Assembly: GCF_000182925.2 (NCBI RefSeq)
Contig: NC_026507.1
Location: forward strand, 2,914,001-2,978,000
Length of the DNA: 64,000 nucleotides
From: Neurospora crassa OR74A
Taxonomy: Eukaryota > Ascomycota > Sordariomycetes > Sordariales > Sordariaceae
Reading direction: 5' to 3'
Part shown: positions 1 to 12,800 of the stretch, one piece after another
How the letters are laid out: every line of letters begins with the position of its first letter
How positions within the stretch are numbered: the stretch's first letter is position 1
The notes under the pieces: generated by a model
The model's input: only the letters and a program-made list of their open reading frames with translations
Told to the model about the DNA's origin: nothing
The model's database searches: none
Translations under genes and position numbers: made by a program

Positions 1-710
1 AAGACCACCTTTTCGACCATGGGAAAGCCCTTGTACAGGACAGCGGGGGGATTTGGTTTGTTTTTGAAATATCGCTTGTGGTTTTTGAAAAATCCCGACC
101 AATCGAAGTCTCCGAGCATAGTCGCCAGGTCTGGATCGGAAATTGGATTTGCAAGATTAGACTTAGAATACCGGTCGGTATATTTGGTAGTTGCAGCTAG
201 TTTGTATCTGCCAAAGTGGTCATCGATGGACCTTTTATATCCGAGTCGCTTTCTAATCTCTGTAAAGTCGTGGTTTGAGGTTAGTCTGACCGGTTCGTTA
301 TTCCCTCGTGTACGCGTAGTCGACGTCGTCGGGTTATCTTCGCTCCTAGGAACAGCAGCCGTCGTCTTGAACGGAAGCGGCTTGAATTTAATACTTCTTC
401 CCTCTCCATCGTCGTCGACAATTGTGGCAACATCAGCCTCCCTGAAAGCCTCCGGGCGCTCCCAAATCTCGACCGTTGCAATCGGGGCGGCAGCGTTTAT
501 CGGATCAACAATCGGGTTTTCCTGTCGGATCGTTTCGAGTTCTTCGTAGTAGATGATTTTCGGGAGTTCTCTGCGATAGTGTTCATTTGACGGTTTGAAA
601 TACAATTCCTCTATTCTCCTGCCGGACATAGCGGACGACCGGGACGTGGCAGGTCTCGGCGCGCCGGAGTCGGACTGCTGCGACCCTTCGGCGGACTGTT
701 TTGGCGGCAT
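1..710 (-). CDS. Hypothetical protein, 5' part (runs off window start)
   Basis: An open frame on the minus strand begins with ATG at 710-708 (MPPKQSAEGSQQ...) and stays open for about 236 codons to the edge of the window, so the C-terminus is missing. The first 30 residues are rich in Ser, Gln and Pro and look disordered. They are followed by a mixed charged region (EELYFKPSNEHYRRELP) and, near the edge, an aromatic-rich stretch (DFDWSGFFKNHKRYFKNK). I see no signal peptide, membrane segment or catalytic motif, and I do not recognise the family. The opposite strand is also open over much of this stretch, but it lacks a comparable start and its composition looks like a shadow. Coding status is likely; function is unknown. 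Confidence 0.6.
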   Translation of the reverse strand, partial: MPPKQSAEGSQQSDSGAPRPATSRSSAMSGRRIEELYFKPSNEHYRRELPKIIYYEELETIRQENPIVDPINAAAPIATVEIWERPEAFREADVATIVDDDGEGRSIKFKPLPFKTTAAVPRSEDNPTTSTTRTRGNNEPVRLTSNHDFTEIRKRLGYKRSIDDHFGRYKLAATTKYTDRYSKSNLANPISDPDLATMLGDFDWSGFFKNHKRYFKNKPNPPAVLYKGFPMVEKVV

Positions 711-1743
711 GATTCGGATTCGGATCGCGCCTGACGAGGTCAGTATGAACGTATGCTACAGGAGAATTGAAGGCAAAAGTTCGAAAAAGGCAATTTCACC
801 CAAGAAGCAGGCTGTTCACCGAACGTGGTGTGGTTGCGATGTTTTGTTCCTAAGTATCGGGAGGTTGACTGGAGCGAGCGACGGCTCCCCCGCGTTGTTC
901 ACCATCCCATCTTCTGGGTAGGTGTGTTTCATTGTTCGTCCAGGTCCATGACAAACAAAGATGGCGGCCATTGTCTTTGACAGCGCTGCTGAACCTTGTG
1001 GCTTTGGTGATGGCAGTGGTCGCTATTGTTTGAATGGGGGCGCCTGGCCCTCTTCTTCCGGATTTGGCATTTCGGTGGCTGGAGGTATCGTCGAGTAACT
1101 TTAACAATAGAAAGTGTGGAACAAAGTAAGCGAGTGGATGGTAAAGCGATTCTTTATTTACTTCACTCTTGGGAAACAAAGGCGAGTGCCTTGGATGTCC
1201 GAGGTGGAAAAAAACAAGAACTCAAAAATGAGTGGATCACAGGTGGGGTTCGAGTCGGCGACAGGTACATGGCATGCGCTCATGTCATTGGTCCATGTCT
1301 ACATCACATCGCCCAAAAAGGAAAGTGCGGGTATGCTTGAAATCTCCTCCTTCAGGTCAACATATGAATACCTAGGTATCGTCTATCCACATCGCACATA
1401 GCTTGGGGGTACTTGAACACCAATGGATTGTACTCTTAATACGCTATCATGTGAGGGAAAAGGTTTAGAATCTGGAAAGACAAAAGTTCTGGATGCCTTG
1501 TATACAGCGAGGCCAGTCTTCGCTTTCCGTCATGGACAGAGTCCCGTCTTTCCACCTCCAACGGACCAAGACATCATCAACCCCAGCCCATTGTCAACAA
1601 CCCAGGTTTGACGTCTCAAAGAACAGTAAAGGAGAAAAATACATCATACTTCGCTGGATAAGCATTGCCAACCATTGACTCCCTCCATGTCCCCCCTCGT
1701 GGGAGGAGATGTTTTCCAGGACTATAGCTCCAAAGCACACCGT
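711..1743. other. Intergenic, no gene seen
   Basis: About 1 kb between the start of the partial gene and the stop of the zinc-finger gene. It should hold the promoter of the former and the 3' UTR of the latter. Only short discontinuous frames are present. Confidence 0.5.
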
Positions 1744-4005
1744 TCAGACAACCGGACCCTTGCCCTCGTGCCACCAGTCCAGGTGTTTCTGTAGTTCTTC
1801 GGCATTTTGAAACGGGAAATCTGTACATCCTTCAAAGGGACAAAGAGAGCAGCCCTCGGGTATGCCCATGTCCAGCTTATCATGCTCAGCAGCAACGTGC
1901 CGCTTCATTGCATATTTCCCCATACACGGCTCCCCACAATATTCAAAAGGACACAGGACCACCTCTGCCAACTCTGCGTCGGATATATCGTGTTGACTCT
2001 TCAGATGCTGCCGTATCGCTTCCATGTTGTGGGGAATGAAAGTCTCACAGTCTCGGTGGCCAAAACTCTGCTCACAACACACCCCAACTGGCGAGTTACG
2101 TCTTTCGGTCCGAGGGCTCGCCGAACACAACCAGGCTATATGCTCAGATCGTCGCAAATTGCTAGAAAACACTACACCACATGCTGGGCATCTGAACTCG
2201 GTAGACGTAGAGTTGACGGGTGTTTGCTTCTGTGGCTGGGCTTGTCCTCCCTCTAGTGTGCTCTCCTGGGCTTGTGTGCCTGCTTGGTTGGTACCAGCAT
2301 TTGAAGACTCAGAGAGTGGGACCGACTCTATCTCTTGATGTTGCAATTCTCGGCTGGGATGCTGCTCAGGCTCGTCTTCCGGACCGTTGTTTGCTCCATC
2401 ACTATCTGATACAAGTCGTTCATCTTCTTCTCCATTACGAAGCCTGTCCGAATCTTCGGGCTGTGACACGGGCGCCACTTGTGCCCCTTGAGTGATGGCT
2501 TTACGGCTCTCGTGGCTCTTCACATGTCTTCTTAGCTCCTTCAACGAATAAACTCTTCTGGAGCAGTGTCGGAATGGACACATATAGCCCATCCTGTCAG
2601 GTGCTTCTGGTATCCATAGAGGATCGCAATCAAAATACACGTGGTCGTGCCTCGAAATCATGTGCATCCATACTGTATCCCTTGGTAATGGATCTTGGAT
2701 TTCTGTACAGCCCTCTTCTGGACACACACAGGGAGCATCTGAGCGAACTGCATCATCAAGATAGTGATACTTTAGCGTGTGAATGGACAAGGACTTCGAT
2801 CCCTCGCAGGGTTTATCGGTGCACCAGCGGCATACAAATTGTACCCTGGCCACATTCACCAAAACTCTCCTCTGACCGGGGTGCTCCACCTGGAAATGAC
2901 GCCGCAGATGGATGCCACATCCGTAAGCTGCATCACATTTCCCACATTTCCACTTGAGGTGTTTTGATAGCGTAGTTCTACTTGAGAAATCCTTGCCGCA
3001 TTTTACACAATACCAGAGTCTAGGCCTAGACTGAGGAATGGTGCTATCCAAGCCGGCATTTGTTGCTCCGGTTTGGTGGCCTTGAGTATCCTGTTCGGTT
3101 GTGTCGACAATTGTTTCAGCCCTAGAAGCCTTGTCGTCGTGTTGATCTCTCACGTCAGATGGCTCCGTAGGTAAGCCTTCTCCAGCAGTTCCATTATTGC
3201 TTGGACAGTCGAGTTGACCTTCCTAGGCCACAGTGTTCTGCACCTGACCATTAACGTTATTTCCTGCCACGTGTCTTTCCTGGGAATTGTTATGTTTTGG
3301 TTCCAGATCGTGGCCACGTTCGTTACCGTAAGAGGCATCGTATTCTTGGTTGCTGTAAAATGGGCCCTTCCCCTCGGCAGTTGGTGTCCGAGGCTGCTGG
3401 TATCCAAGACTCGGATTCTGTCCGATATCGCCATGTTGCTGTTGCGCTTCGGACATTGCAGGAAATAAGAACGGACTGGAGTCTAGCGACTGTGACTGAG
3501 GAACGAATGTTTCGGGCGATACCTGCTCATGATGAAAGTGTGGGTTCTGGCCATCCCCCGCGATTTGTCCGGTCCTCATTCCTGCTCCAGCACCTGACGG
3601 ATGGATGTCCCCAAATTTCACATATGATTGTGCCGGTGACTGCACATGGTGAGCTGCCTGGGAAACGCTACTCGTAGGCCAAATGCTGTTGCTAGGAGTT
3701 GTTCCATCAATCAGGCTACCAATTCCGGTGCCACTGACTACCATACCGGAGCGATCCTGGGTTGGAAAAGTCAAAGACGTATCGGCTGTGGGTTGAGTTT
3801 GGACTCCTGATTGCCTCGGCCATCCGCCAAACGACGAACTGGTTGGATCATCATGACTAGTTGTAAAGGGCCATTCAAAAACCAGGAAGTTCGGATCCTG
3901 GTGATTGTAGTTCCTGAAGAATGGTGGTGCTTTCTTTCTATCTCTGTTCCTTTGCTGCTGGCCGGATGAAGACCCCGCTGGGTCATGGCTCGGATGCTGA
4001 GACAT
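1744..4005 (-). CDS. C2H2 zinc-finger protein, frame interrupted by one in-frame TAG
   Basis: One minus-strand frame runs from ATG at 4005 (MSQHPSHDP...) to a stop at 1744, with a single TAG at codon 261 (3225-3223). The 260-residue N-terminal part is rich in Gln, Ser, Pro and Gly and is probably disordered. The 492-codon part after the TAG carries about nine Cys/His modules (for example CPFRHC...HVKSH, CPFEYC...HVAAEH, CPFEGC...HLDWWH), several with C-x4-C spacing. There is no usable ATG soon after the TAG, so two separate genes are unlikely. The TAG may be a nonsense mutation (CAG to TAG is the RIP-type change), a read-through site, or part of an unrecognised intron: a 48-nt GTGGCA...CCTAG candidate keeps frame but has a poor donor. 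The role is probably nucleic-acid binding; the targets cannot be inferred. Confidence 0.65.
3223..3225 (-). other. In-frame TAG inside the zinc-finger gene
   Basis: Reading the minus strand, the codons are ...AAC ACT GTG GCC TAG GAA GGT CAA CTC..., with the same frame open for 260 codons before and 492 codons after. The context is not the well-known TGA-CTA leaky type. Confidence 0.85.
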
Positions 4006-4696
4006 CTCGCGGGGGTAGCAATTGACCGCTGTCAAAGAAGTTGGACCAGTACGGTCGAAGATAGGTAAAATGTAAAATGTACGGTAGAACGACTGTTGGG
4101 GTGGGATATGGCCCGCTGATGAGATTGGGAACCTGAGAAGAATGATGGTTAAAGGTTATCTAGAATCTGGGTCATCGCCCCGGGAAGTTGTACTCTTATA
4201 TCTCCCGTCTCTCATGACAGGAGCAGATCCACCCGACAATCACGTCATGAACAACTTTGCTCGCTCCTATCATCGTAACTGTAGCATCTTATCGTGTCCA
4301 CAGGTGTCTCCTGCCACTGTGGTTGGATAATTTGACTTCGAAGGGAAGGCGAAGGGAGAAGCAAGGGCATGTTTGAGAAGTACATGCTCACCGCAGTAAT
4401 AGTTGCTTGGTGATACTCAACTTGTATCCAATAGCTCCTTCTGGTGTCTGAGAACGAACATGTATCCAATCAAGCCCAAAACAAATTTACAGAAAATCTA
4501 GTGATATCAAGAAAACAGGAGAGTATAGAACATCCAAGAAGCGAAAAACAGCGGCGAGTACATCGAGTCATCCGGTTTTCTCGAATCAAAGGTGAAGATT
4601 TGGTACATGGCACCAGTGGTATAAACAAAAGGTCTCTGCCCTGGGCTTAACAGGGTAGAAAAACAAGATATTTACAGTATATAAGAATTGAGCTCC
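4006..4696. other. Intergenic: promoter of zinc-finger gene and 3' end of isomerase gene
   Basis: About 690 bp separating two minus-strand genes. No convincing frame, RNA gene or repeat is visible. Confidence 0.5.
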
Positions 4697-5999
4697 TCAA
4701 ACAACTGCCATGTGGATTTGCATCCCCTTGTCGGTCTTCCAGACAACCGTCGTATCCGGTGCCACAAAGAAGATGGATCCCTCCTTCAAGTCAAATGTCT
4801 TGCCCCCGGCCAACATGGTCCCTTGGCCACTTGTAACAATCAGCACACCGGGCCCGTCGCTCGGCGCAATCTCGTCGCTCTCCCCAGCTCCTAGGTCAGC
4901 CTTGAGCATATCGAACTCGCTCATGGGCGGCTTATATACCACTGTGTGCCCTTCCTTGCTCTTTTCGCTCTTGTTGCTCGGCAGCAACATGTCCGCCGCG
5001 GTGTGCCCCTCAAACGTGAGTGTCTCGGCGAACAGATCGTAGCTGTTGCGGTCGGCGGGAGGACAGAAGCCGGCGTTGAGCACGTTGTTGCTGCGGGCCA
5101 TGCACTCAACAATGTCACCCGACAGGTAGGCATGGATTCCATCGGCGGGGATGTAGATGGCGTCACCGGGCTGAAGCACCATAAAGTTCATACAGAGAAG
5201 GGCGACGAGAGTTCCGGGGTCCTTGGGGCCGTACTGGTCCTGTAGACGAGGAATCAGATCGGGGATGTAGTCATTCTTGGGTCCGAGATCTTCCTTGGGA
5301 GTCTTGAGGAGGGATTGGGCGATGAATTGGACAGTGCCCTCTTCGGCCTTGAGCAAACTTCGAGTGATCTCACGGAGGGTAGCGTCGGTCCAGGTGTCGG
5401 TGGTCCCTGCAGGAACGAACTGGCGGAGGAAGGAAAGCTGGAAGAGAGGCACAATGTGGGAAAGAGGCTTCCATCCGGCAAAGACTTCGAACTTGGACAG
5501 GGCCACGGCGATTTCGGGCTTATGATTGGGGTCGGTGAAGTTCTCGGGGTCCTTCTTGTGGAGCTTTGTCGCGAGCTCCTTGTTGGGGTGGATTTGGAGC
5601 GGGAGGGCTTTGGCGATGGAAAGGATCTGGAGGGGGTTGGAAGTTAGCACAAAATATCAAAACGAGGTCGAAGTAAGCAGGACATCCAAACCATACCTTT
5701 GGCAAGTAGGGAAGCTGGCCGTCGAGGTTCTGGATGACCTTCTTTCCCAGTAACGTCTCCTTGTTCTTTTCGAGGATGTCTTTCAAAAGCTCTCCAGTAT
5801 CGAACTTCTTTGCTGGAAAGTCGGGATAATCGCCGAACCACATTTCCGAGTAGAAGTCATCATCTTTGATCTGGAAGCTCTTGTCGGTCTTTGCGCATAG
5901 TTGAGCGGCGAGCGAATCCCTTCCCTTTTTGCCCCAGGGGTAGTTGTTGCACGAGCCTGTGAGCTGGAAGACGCGGGCGGTGGTGGTGGTGGCGGTCAT
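4697..5999 (-). CDS. Mannose-6-phosphate isomerase, type I (divergent)
   Basis: Interconverts mannose-6-phosphate and fructose-6-phosphate in the cytosol, feeding GDP-mannose for glycosylation and cell-wall mannan. Two exons: 5999-5697 and 5626-4697, with a 70-nt intron (GTATGG...GCTAAC...CCAG) that joins in phase 0, giving 410 aa. The family start is visible (QLTGSCNNYPWGKKGRDS), followed by the zinc-ligand motif LQIHPNKELA near residue 110 and the second ligand block IPADGIHAYLSGDIVECMA. The usual helix after it reads NNVLNAGFCPP, whereas studied fungal and animal enzymes have a V-R-A-G core with an arginine implicated in catalysis; here that residue is Asn. Length fits the family. The substitution may mark a filamentous-fungal subfamily rather than a dead enzyme. 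Assignment to family is firm; activity is inferred. Confidence 0.9.
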
Positions 6000-6360
6000 G
6001 GTTCGTAGGTGACGGTGCTGCGGGTTAGATGGCGTTTTCAGCGGGAATGGCAGTATGAGTTGGATGCAGGAAGTCGAATTGTAAGACTGCAATGGAGTAG
6101 TTGTCTCGTCTCAACGGGTATATCGAGGCATGCGTGGTGTTGCTGTTGCTGTTAACGGACAAGATAAATGTATGTCGTCATCACTTCTGCCAGCAGCCAT
6201 TGTAAGTGGGACCGCCCGAGGATCAGTCCTTAACAATTATGTCTGTACCTGACATCATCAGATGAACTGTAGGTCCATTGGTCTATTATGCTCAGCTTTG
6301 TTTGGCGTTCATCCGAAAAACATTCGCGTTAACATAAATTCTATTCTCCAACTAGATCAC
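6000..6360. other. Isomerase promoter and flank of RIP island
   Basis: 360 bp of normal base composition upstream of the isomerase start, ending exactly at the left LTR. The abrupt change to TpA-rich sequence at 6361 shows that RIP barely spread into this side. Confidence 0.6.
6356..6360. repeat. Target-site duplication, left copy
   Basis: ATCAC directly outside the 5' LTR; the partner at 15927-15931 reads ATTAC. Five bases is the usual Ty3/gypsy duplication length. Confidence 0.75.
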
Positions 6361-6700
6361 TGTCAGGAGGCTAAAAGCTCGGGCACAGAAGTACCTCAGC
6401 GGCTACTACTCCCCTTCGTCAACCGACGCGTAGGATTACTAACGATAACGCTTATATTAGGTCGGGCTCGTAGGAAGGATAATCTGGCACCGCGCCGAGG
6501 CGCTAGATTAGTACGAAGCTTTATAGTACTCGTTAACGGATAGATAGAGTTTATATAAGTATAAAAGAGGTTTAACGGAGCGTAGTTCATTATAGTCGGT
6601 AACTATCAATACATTTTTAAATTAACCCCTAAATTGCCGTCCCCTACGTATAGCTACAACTATAGTTACTTTAGTCTACTTTTCGCCTACGTTCCTAATA
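6361..6700 (+). repeat. 5' LTR of the chromovirus
   Basis: 340 bp, starting TGTCAGGAGG and aligning end to end with 15587-15926. The outer termini form a short inverted repeat (TGTYAGG / CCTAAYA). Confidence 0.9.
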
Positions 6701-7229
6701 AATTAATAGTTCTTCCTCTAGGAATTAAATCGGTACTATTAAAATATATATATATAGTAGCCGGTCTATTTCTTATACCGCTAAAATTACTCTTTGTCCC
6801 TTTCGTACTACTACCCTTATAATTACTATAATTAAAACGATTCAACCTCCTCCGCCTTTATTATAATAATACTAACCTACTATAAAATCCGTCGAAGAAG
6901 ATAATAATAAAAATTACCCCTCTATATTGCCTTAGGCTCCCTATTTGTACTTCTAAATTTCTAAAGCCGATAAATTTGTATATAAATAATAATTATTCGA
7001 ATTTTAATTCACTATAATTAAACTTCTCTTTAATTATTTCCCTTTATATATATCCTAATAGGAATAGTTCGCTTTCGTAGGCCTCGCTGAATAAAATTCC
7101 GTAGGAAATTACCCTCCTATCCCCGCTAGGTTTTATTATTAGGACTACCTCTTTTATAATTAAATTTATATTTCTACTATAAATCCCCTTACTACTCCTT
7201 TATTAATAGCTATTACTATAATTACTCCC

Positions 7230-8120
7230 TTACTAACTATAGCTACGCTGGCCCGTATTAAATATTATTTTAAATATAATATTACTAAATTTACCGGCGA
7301 AAATTTCTTATAATTGCGGAATTACTTCTATAATATCGATACGTATTTTTAAAAATACCCTTATACTTCCCTCTTATTCGCTATTAATTATATCGAAGGT
7401 AATCCTAAGAACGTATAAATTAAATATATATTAACTCTCTATAGTAAGTTTAAGTACAATACAGTTTGTAATACGCTTACGTAGAACGACCTCTATACTT
7501 TCTTAAAGACTAAATATAATAGTAATACTTAAGCTATTAAATAATTTACTTTTAATAAATTCGAATATATATAGTAAAGCGCTTTAGAAACCGTTCGTAA
7601 CTTCTATAACCGCTATTATATTAAAGAACTTAATTTATTATACAATTAACTAAAATATATTCGGGTTATTACTTAGGCTAACCGGTTACGCCCTCTCTTT
7701 AAATAAAGTATCCTCTCGACGGCTAGTATTAATATAATAAATAAAATAGTAGCGTATATAGAACGGCTAAAAAGCTTAGAGAGTATTAAACTATTTATAT
7801 TATATTATTAAAATTAAATATTTTTAAAGTATAATCCGTCGTTTTCTTTATCTTCGTACCCTTCTACTTCCTCTTCGAACGTCCCTTCTTAATTATTCTA
7901 TAGTAATAACCCCTCCGATTTTCCCCATCGCCCCCCTATTACTTATTAAATAAATCCTAATTTTATTTATTCCCTTTATTACTAGAAAGGCTATATATAT
8001 AATTAATATACCTAACCGAAGTTATTAAATATTTGTTACGAATATAGTATAACGGGCTATTTTATAGTAATATACCTAAATTAAATTTATTATAATTATA
8101 ATTAGGTTAGCTATTTAGTA
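7230..8120 (+). pseudogene. gag region of the chromovirus fossil
   Basis: Plus-strand conceptual translation shows a capsid-like region beginning with a FTGENF-like motif (about 7290) and, near 8030-8070, a zinc-knuckle remnant that still starts C-Y-E. Degraded by RIP. Confidence 0.65.
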
Positions 8121-9099
8121 CGGAATTATTTTATCCCTATAAGTATTCCCTTATACGGAGCGAACGTTAAACCGATTGCGGTTAGAGTAGTAACTATAAT
8201 TATTTAGAATAATATAAGTAGATTGTAAATATATTTAAAAATAAAGTTATTAGTAAAGATTTATAGAGATTGGTGGAGTATACGAGGGTTAATAAATTCG
8301 GATGCGGAGTTAAATTTAATTAGTAAGTATTTATTCCCGTCGAATATAAAAATTAATTTAATACCCTATCGTTTTATTAATTTCTCCCTTCGGCCTATTC
8401 CTATATATAATATAATTACCTATTTTATTAAAATATGTAATTCCTATAATACTAAGCGGATAAAGTAAATTACTTTTACTATAGTTAAATCCCCGGCCGT
8501 AGAAGTTATCTTTAATTACTTTTAATTTTGTAAGTAGAATTCCGATATTAATTAACAGCGATAATCATTTCAATTTCGTATTAAAGCTAGTAATCTCGTA
8601 TTAAATATAGTACTAGCGAAGGAAGTATATAACGCTACAATTATCTTAGCGGGGCTATAGTAGAATTTAATTCTACTATTAAACTTTTAAGAAATAGTAA
8701 AAGTAGAAGAGGGTTTCTACCTTCCCGTATATACGAATATTCTATTTAAAATCCTCTTATTTTTAATATTAAAGCTTAGGACCCTATTCGTTATAATAGA
8801 GTTAGCTGAATTGCCTTTAATCCCTACCCCCCTAATAAAAATTCTTCGAATAACCCTTAATAATATTTACCCTACTCTAATACCCCCCGTAGAACTAATA
8901 CTACTATAACCCCTAGAATTACTAAAAGAAATAAAAGGCAAGCTTGCTATCTTTAAGCCGATTATTCCACTAGAGTATAAAGAGTTCCAATCGGTATTCG
9001 AAGCCTTAATTATACCCCTACCCTAATACAATCGGCTAAAATATTATATTAATTTAGTTGAAGGGGAATTGGCACTTTAAAAACCGATTTATATATTAA

Positions 9100-12000
9100 A
9101 TATTAAAGAATTAGAAATATTATACGAATAGCTAGCGGAAGTACTCTAAAAGGGGTAAATTCGTCCCTCTATTAGCCTAGCGGGCGCTTTTATTATTTTC
9201 GTTCTAAAGAAGGGTAGAAAATTAAAGTTCTATGTCAATTTTAGGGCGCTAAATAAAGTTATAAAGAAAAATCGAATAGTATTACCCCTTATTTAAAAAA
9301 TTCTAAATTAGTTATCGTCGATTAAAGTTTTTATAAAGTTAGATTTAAAGAATATATATTATAGGATTTGGATTTGAGAGGGAGACGAAGAGAAGATAGT
9401 ATTTTGTACGAAGTACGGGTACTATAAATTCTTAATTATATTAATAGGATTAGCGAATACGCTAGTAATATTTTAAGCGTATATTAATAATACATTAGTA
9501 GGGCTAATAAATATAATATATATTACTTACTTTAATAATATTTTAATTTATAGTAAGAATAAAGAAAACTATATTAATTATATTAAGGAAATTTTTTAAC
9601 GGCTATAAAATTGTAACCTCTATATAAATTTAAGTAAATACGAATTTTATATAAAGCAGGTATTATTCTTAAGATATATCGTCTCCCCGGAAGGCGTATC
9701 GATAGATTTAGAGAGGGTTATAGTAATTATAAAATAGGAAGTTCTAATAAACGTTTATAATATTTAAATTTTCCTAGGGTTTATAGGGTTTTATTAATGT
9801 TTTATAATATTATATTTTAAAGTAATTATACCTTTAATAGAATTATTAAAGGGGAATAAATAGAAGTTATTCGAATTTATTAAGGAAGTAGAAGAAGTAT
9901 TTGTAGAATTTAAAAAATTATTTTAAGAAGCCCCTATATTATACTACTTCGACCTAGTATTATAAATCCGAATAGAGACGGACGTATTAGATTTTACAAT
10001 TAGAGTGGTTCTTATATAATTGTATAGTAATAGATAGTACCTAATAACTTTCTTTTCGAGGAAGAAATCGCCGGAAGAAATTAAATATAAAATTAGGGAT
10101 AGAGAATTATTAATAATCGTAAGAGTACTAAAGGCGTAAAAGTAATATTTATTATATATAAATAAATTATTCTTAATAATTATAAATTATTTAAACCTAT
10201 AATATTTTCGAAAGAAGGAGTAGGCTAACGTAAAGTAGAATTAATAGGTATTAGAATTAGTAGCGTATAATTTTAGGATTAAATATTATCTAAGAAAATT
10301 AAATTTAGTAAATAGGCTATTAAGGAAATTATAATTATAAGGAGAAGAATAGGAGGTAGGGGGCGATTACCTATTAATAAAGGTTATTAAAGAGGGCGAA
10401 GAGAAGGGTTAGGTAATAAAGGAAAGTTGGGTATTAAGAGTACTAGTAAGACAAATAATTTTAATTAGAAAGGAGGTTTAAAGAATAGTAGTAAAAGAGA
10501 GGGAATAGTAATAGAATATAAGCGAAATAGAAGAAGGTTAAGCGTTAGAGGATAAAGGGGTTAAATTATAAGAAGAAAGGCGGAATTTATAGAAAGAGGG
10601 TAAATTAAATAAGGAGGAAAGGAAGTAAAAGGAAGTTGAAAGTAATAGTAGAAAGGATAGAGTAGTAAGGAAGAGGGTAAAGTTTATAAATAAGGCCGTT
10701 GCTAAATTAAAAAGGGAAAATAAAGGTATTATTATAGGAAATTTAAACGGATATACAATAGTAGCGAAGGTACGGAAGGATAAAGAGTAGTTACTATTAT
10801 TAAAATAATAATTATTGGAAGTATAGAAGGAGGACTTATTTATTATTAAGGAAATATAGAAGAATAGTAAAGGGGGGAGATAAGCGAAGAATTAGAAGAT
10901 AGGGGAAAATAGAACTTTATAATATTAATACTAAATTTATATCCCAGAATAAATATAAGCCGAACTATTCTACGCCTATTATAATACAATAATAGCCGGA
11001 TATTTAAATTAAAGGAAAATATTAAAATATATTAATTAATTCTATTACTAGCCTACTATTACAACCGACGTTAAATTATACATTTACGAATATCCAACGT
11101 ACTAGAAGGCTAAGCCTCGCAATTACTAACTATATAGGCTATTAAGGTTGTTATTTATCCTTACTATCCTTTAGTAAGATATTTCGTATAATTTTATTAC
11201 TAGAGTACTAAAATTATTTAATCCTATATTTAATCGGACCTATAATATAATTTTTATTATTATTAACTATTTTACTAAATACGCTTTATATATCCCTACG
11301 TAGAAAACGATCGACGCTTAGTAATTTATATTCCTTTTCTAACGAAATATTTTTTAGTAATTTAATTTCTTAGATTCTATTATATTAAATAGAGGTAGCC
11401 TTTTTATAAACTAATTTTAAAAGACTTACTACGAACTCCTAAATATCTATAAATATTTTAATATAGTTTAGTACCCCTAAACGGACGGATAAATAGAGAG
11501 GTAAAATTAGAATTTAGAATTATACTTTTAAATCTTCTATAATATAGAGTAAATCAATTGGGTTAAAAAGATTATACTAATATAATAAACGTATAATAAT
11601 TATTTCTATACTACTATTAGAAAATCCCCTTTAAAACTACTCTTCGGGTATTATCTTTAGGGACTGGCAAATCCGGAGCGAGGGCGGAGGATAGTCCTTC
11701 CAATAGCAATTACTAATTGGATTAATAAATTACTTTGTAAATAGTTAAAAATCGTAGTAACTTTAGAGGTTATTAATTAAAGGTATATAAAATAATATAA
11801 TAAAATTCGGAAGTTAAAGGAGTTTAATATTAGAAATTAAGTTTTATTTAATACGAAGTATATTAAATAATGCTACCTAAGTACTAAATTAATAAATAAA
11901 TTTTTAGGACCCTTTTAAATTACTAAGGTCGTTGGAAAGAAGAAGATAGTATACTAATTTATACTCCCCGTACATTACTAAATTTACTTAGTATTCCCTA

Positions 12001-12250
12001 TTATTCTATTAGAATTATATTATAGGGATCCTACTACAGCGGCGCTGTAAAGAGAAATTGTAAATATTAAAAAGGATAATATTTAGTATAAAATTAAAGT
12101 AATTATAAAATATTGTAAATTTAGTTACTAACGTTAATTTTAGGTTAAATAGAAGGGGTATCCGGATAATGAAAATTCGTAGGTTTTATAAGAGGATATA
12201 AATTACCCGGACCTACTTAAAAAATACGAAACTAAGAAAATATAGCGGTA
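9100..12250 (+). pseudogene. pol region of the chromovirus fossil (RT, RNase H, integrase, chromodomain)
   Basis: Reverse transcriptase is recognisable at about 9130-9760 (VLKKGRKLKFYVNFRALNK, then a degraded active-site box followed by ILIYSKN). RNase H lies at about 9940-10280, the integrase core at about 11190-11700 (IVDYFTKYALYIPT... and LLFGYYL), and a chromodomain at about 12090-12240 (VKWKGYPDNENS). The chromodomain places it among chromoviruses, whose integration is often steered to heterochromatin. Degraded throughout. Confidence 0.85.
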
Positions 12251-12329
12251 GTATACTAGTAGTAAGCCGATTACTAAATTGATAAGGGTTAGCTAAATAG
12301 TAGAAGGAGAATAGTAATTATTAGAGCTA

Positions 12330-12800
12330 TAAAATAAAGATATAAAACGTAGATGTAAAATATAAAACGCAAACGTAAAATATAAAATACAAACGTAAGA
12401 TATAAATATAAGATATAAAATATAAATATAAAATATAAATGTAAGATGTAAGATGTAAATGTAAGATGTAAACGTAAAATGTAAATGTGAGGCGTAGAGT
12501 AGAAATGTAAGACGCTGATATAAATTGTAAAATAGAGATGTAAGTAGAGATATAAAGCGTTGATGTAAGTTGTAAAGTAGAAATGTAAGTAGAAACGCTA
12601 AATGCTAATATAAGTTGTAAAGTAGAAATGTAAGTAGAAGTGCAAAATGTAAATGTAAAAATGTAAATATAAAATATAAAGTAGAAATATAAGAGTAGAG
12701 AGGTAGAGTAGAGATGTAAAGTAGATAGGTAAAAATAGAAATGTAAGGCGGAGATATAAAGTAAAGATGTTAAATAGGATGAGAAATAGGAGGGGAAGGT
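12330..12800. repeat. Degenerate minisatellite inside the chromovirus 3' region
   Basis: Short words of the type ATGTAAAATATAAA and GTAGAAATGTAAG recur dozens of times with a period of roughly 10-20 bp. It lies just beyond the chromodomain and has no coding look. Confidence 0.7.

Noticed and set aside
19-549. Plus-strand 176-aa protein at the window start
   Set aside because: It overlaps the minus-strand frame that has a better start and composition; treated as a shadow.
12330-12800. CRISPR-like array
   Set aside because: Short, irregular, AT-only words inside a RIP-mutated retroelement of a eukaryote; no constant spacers.
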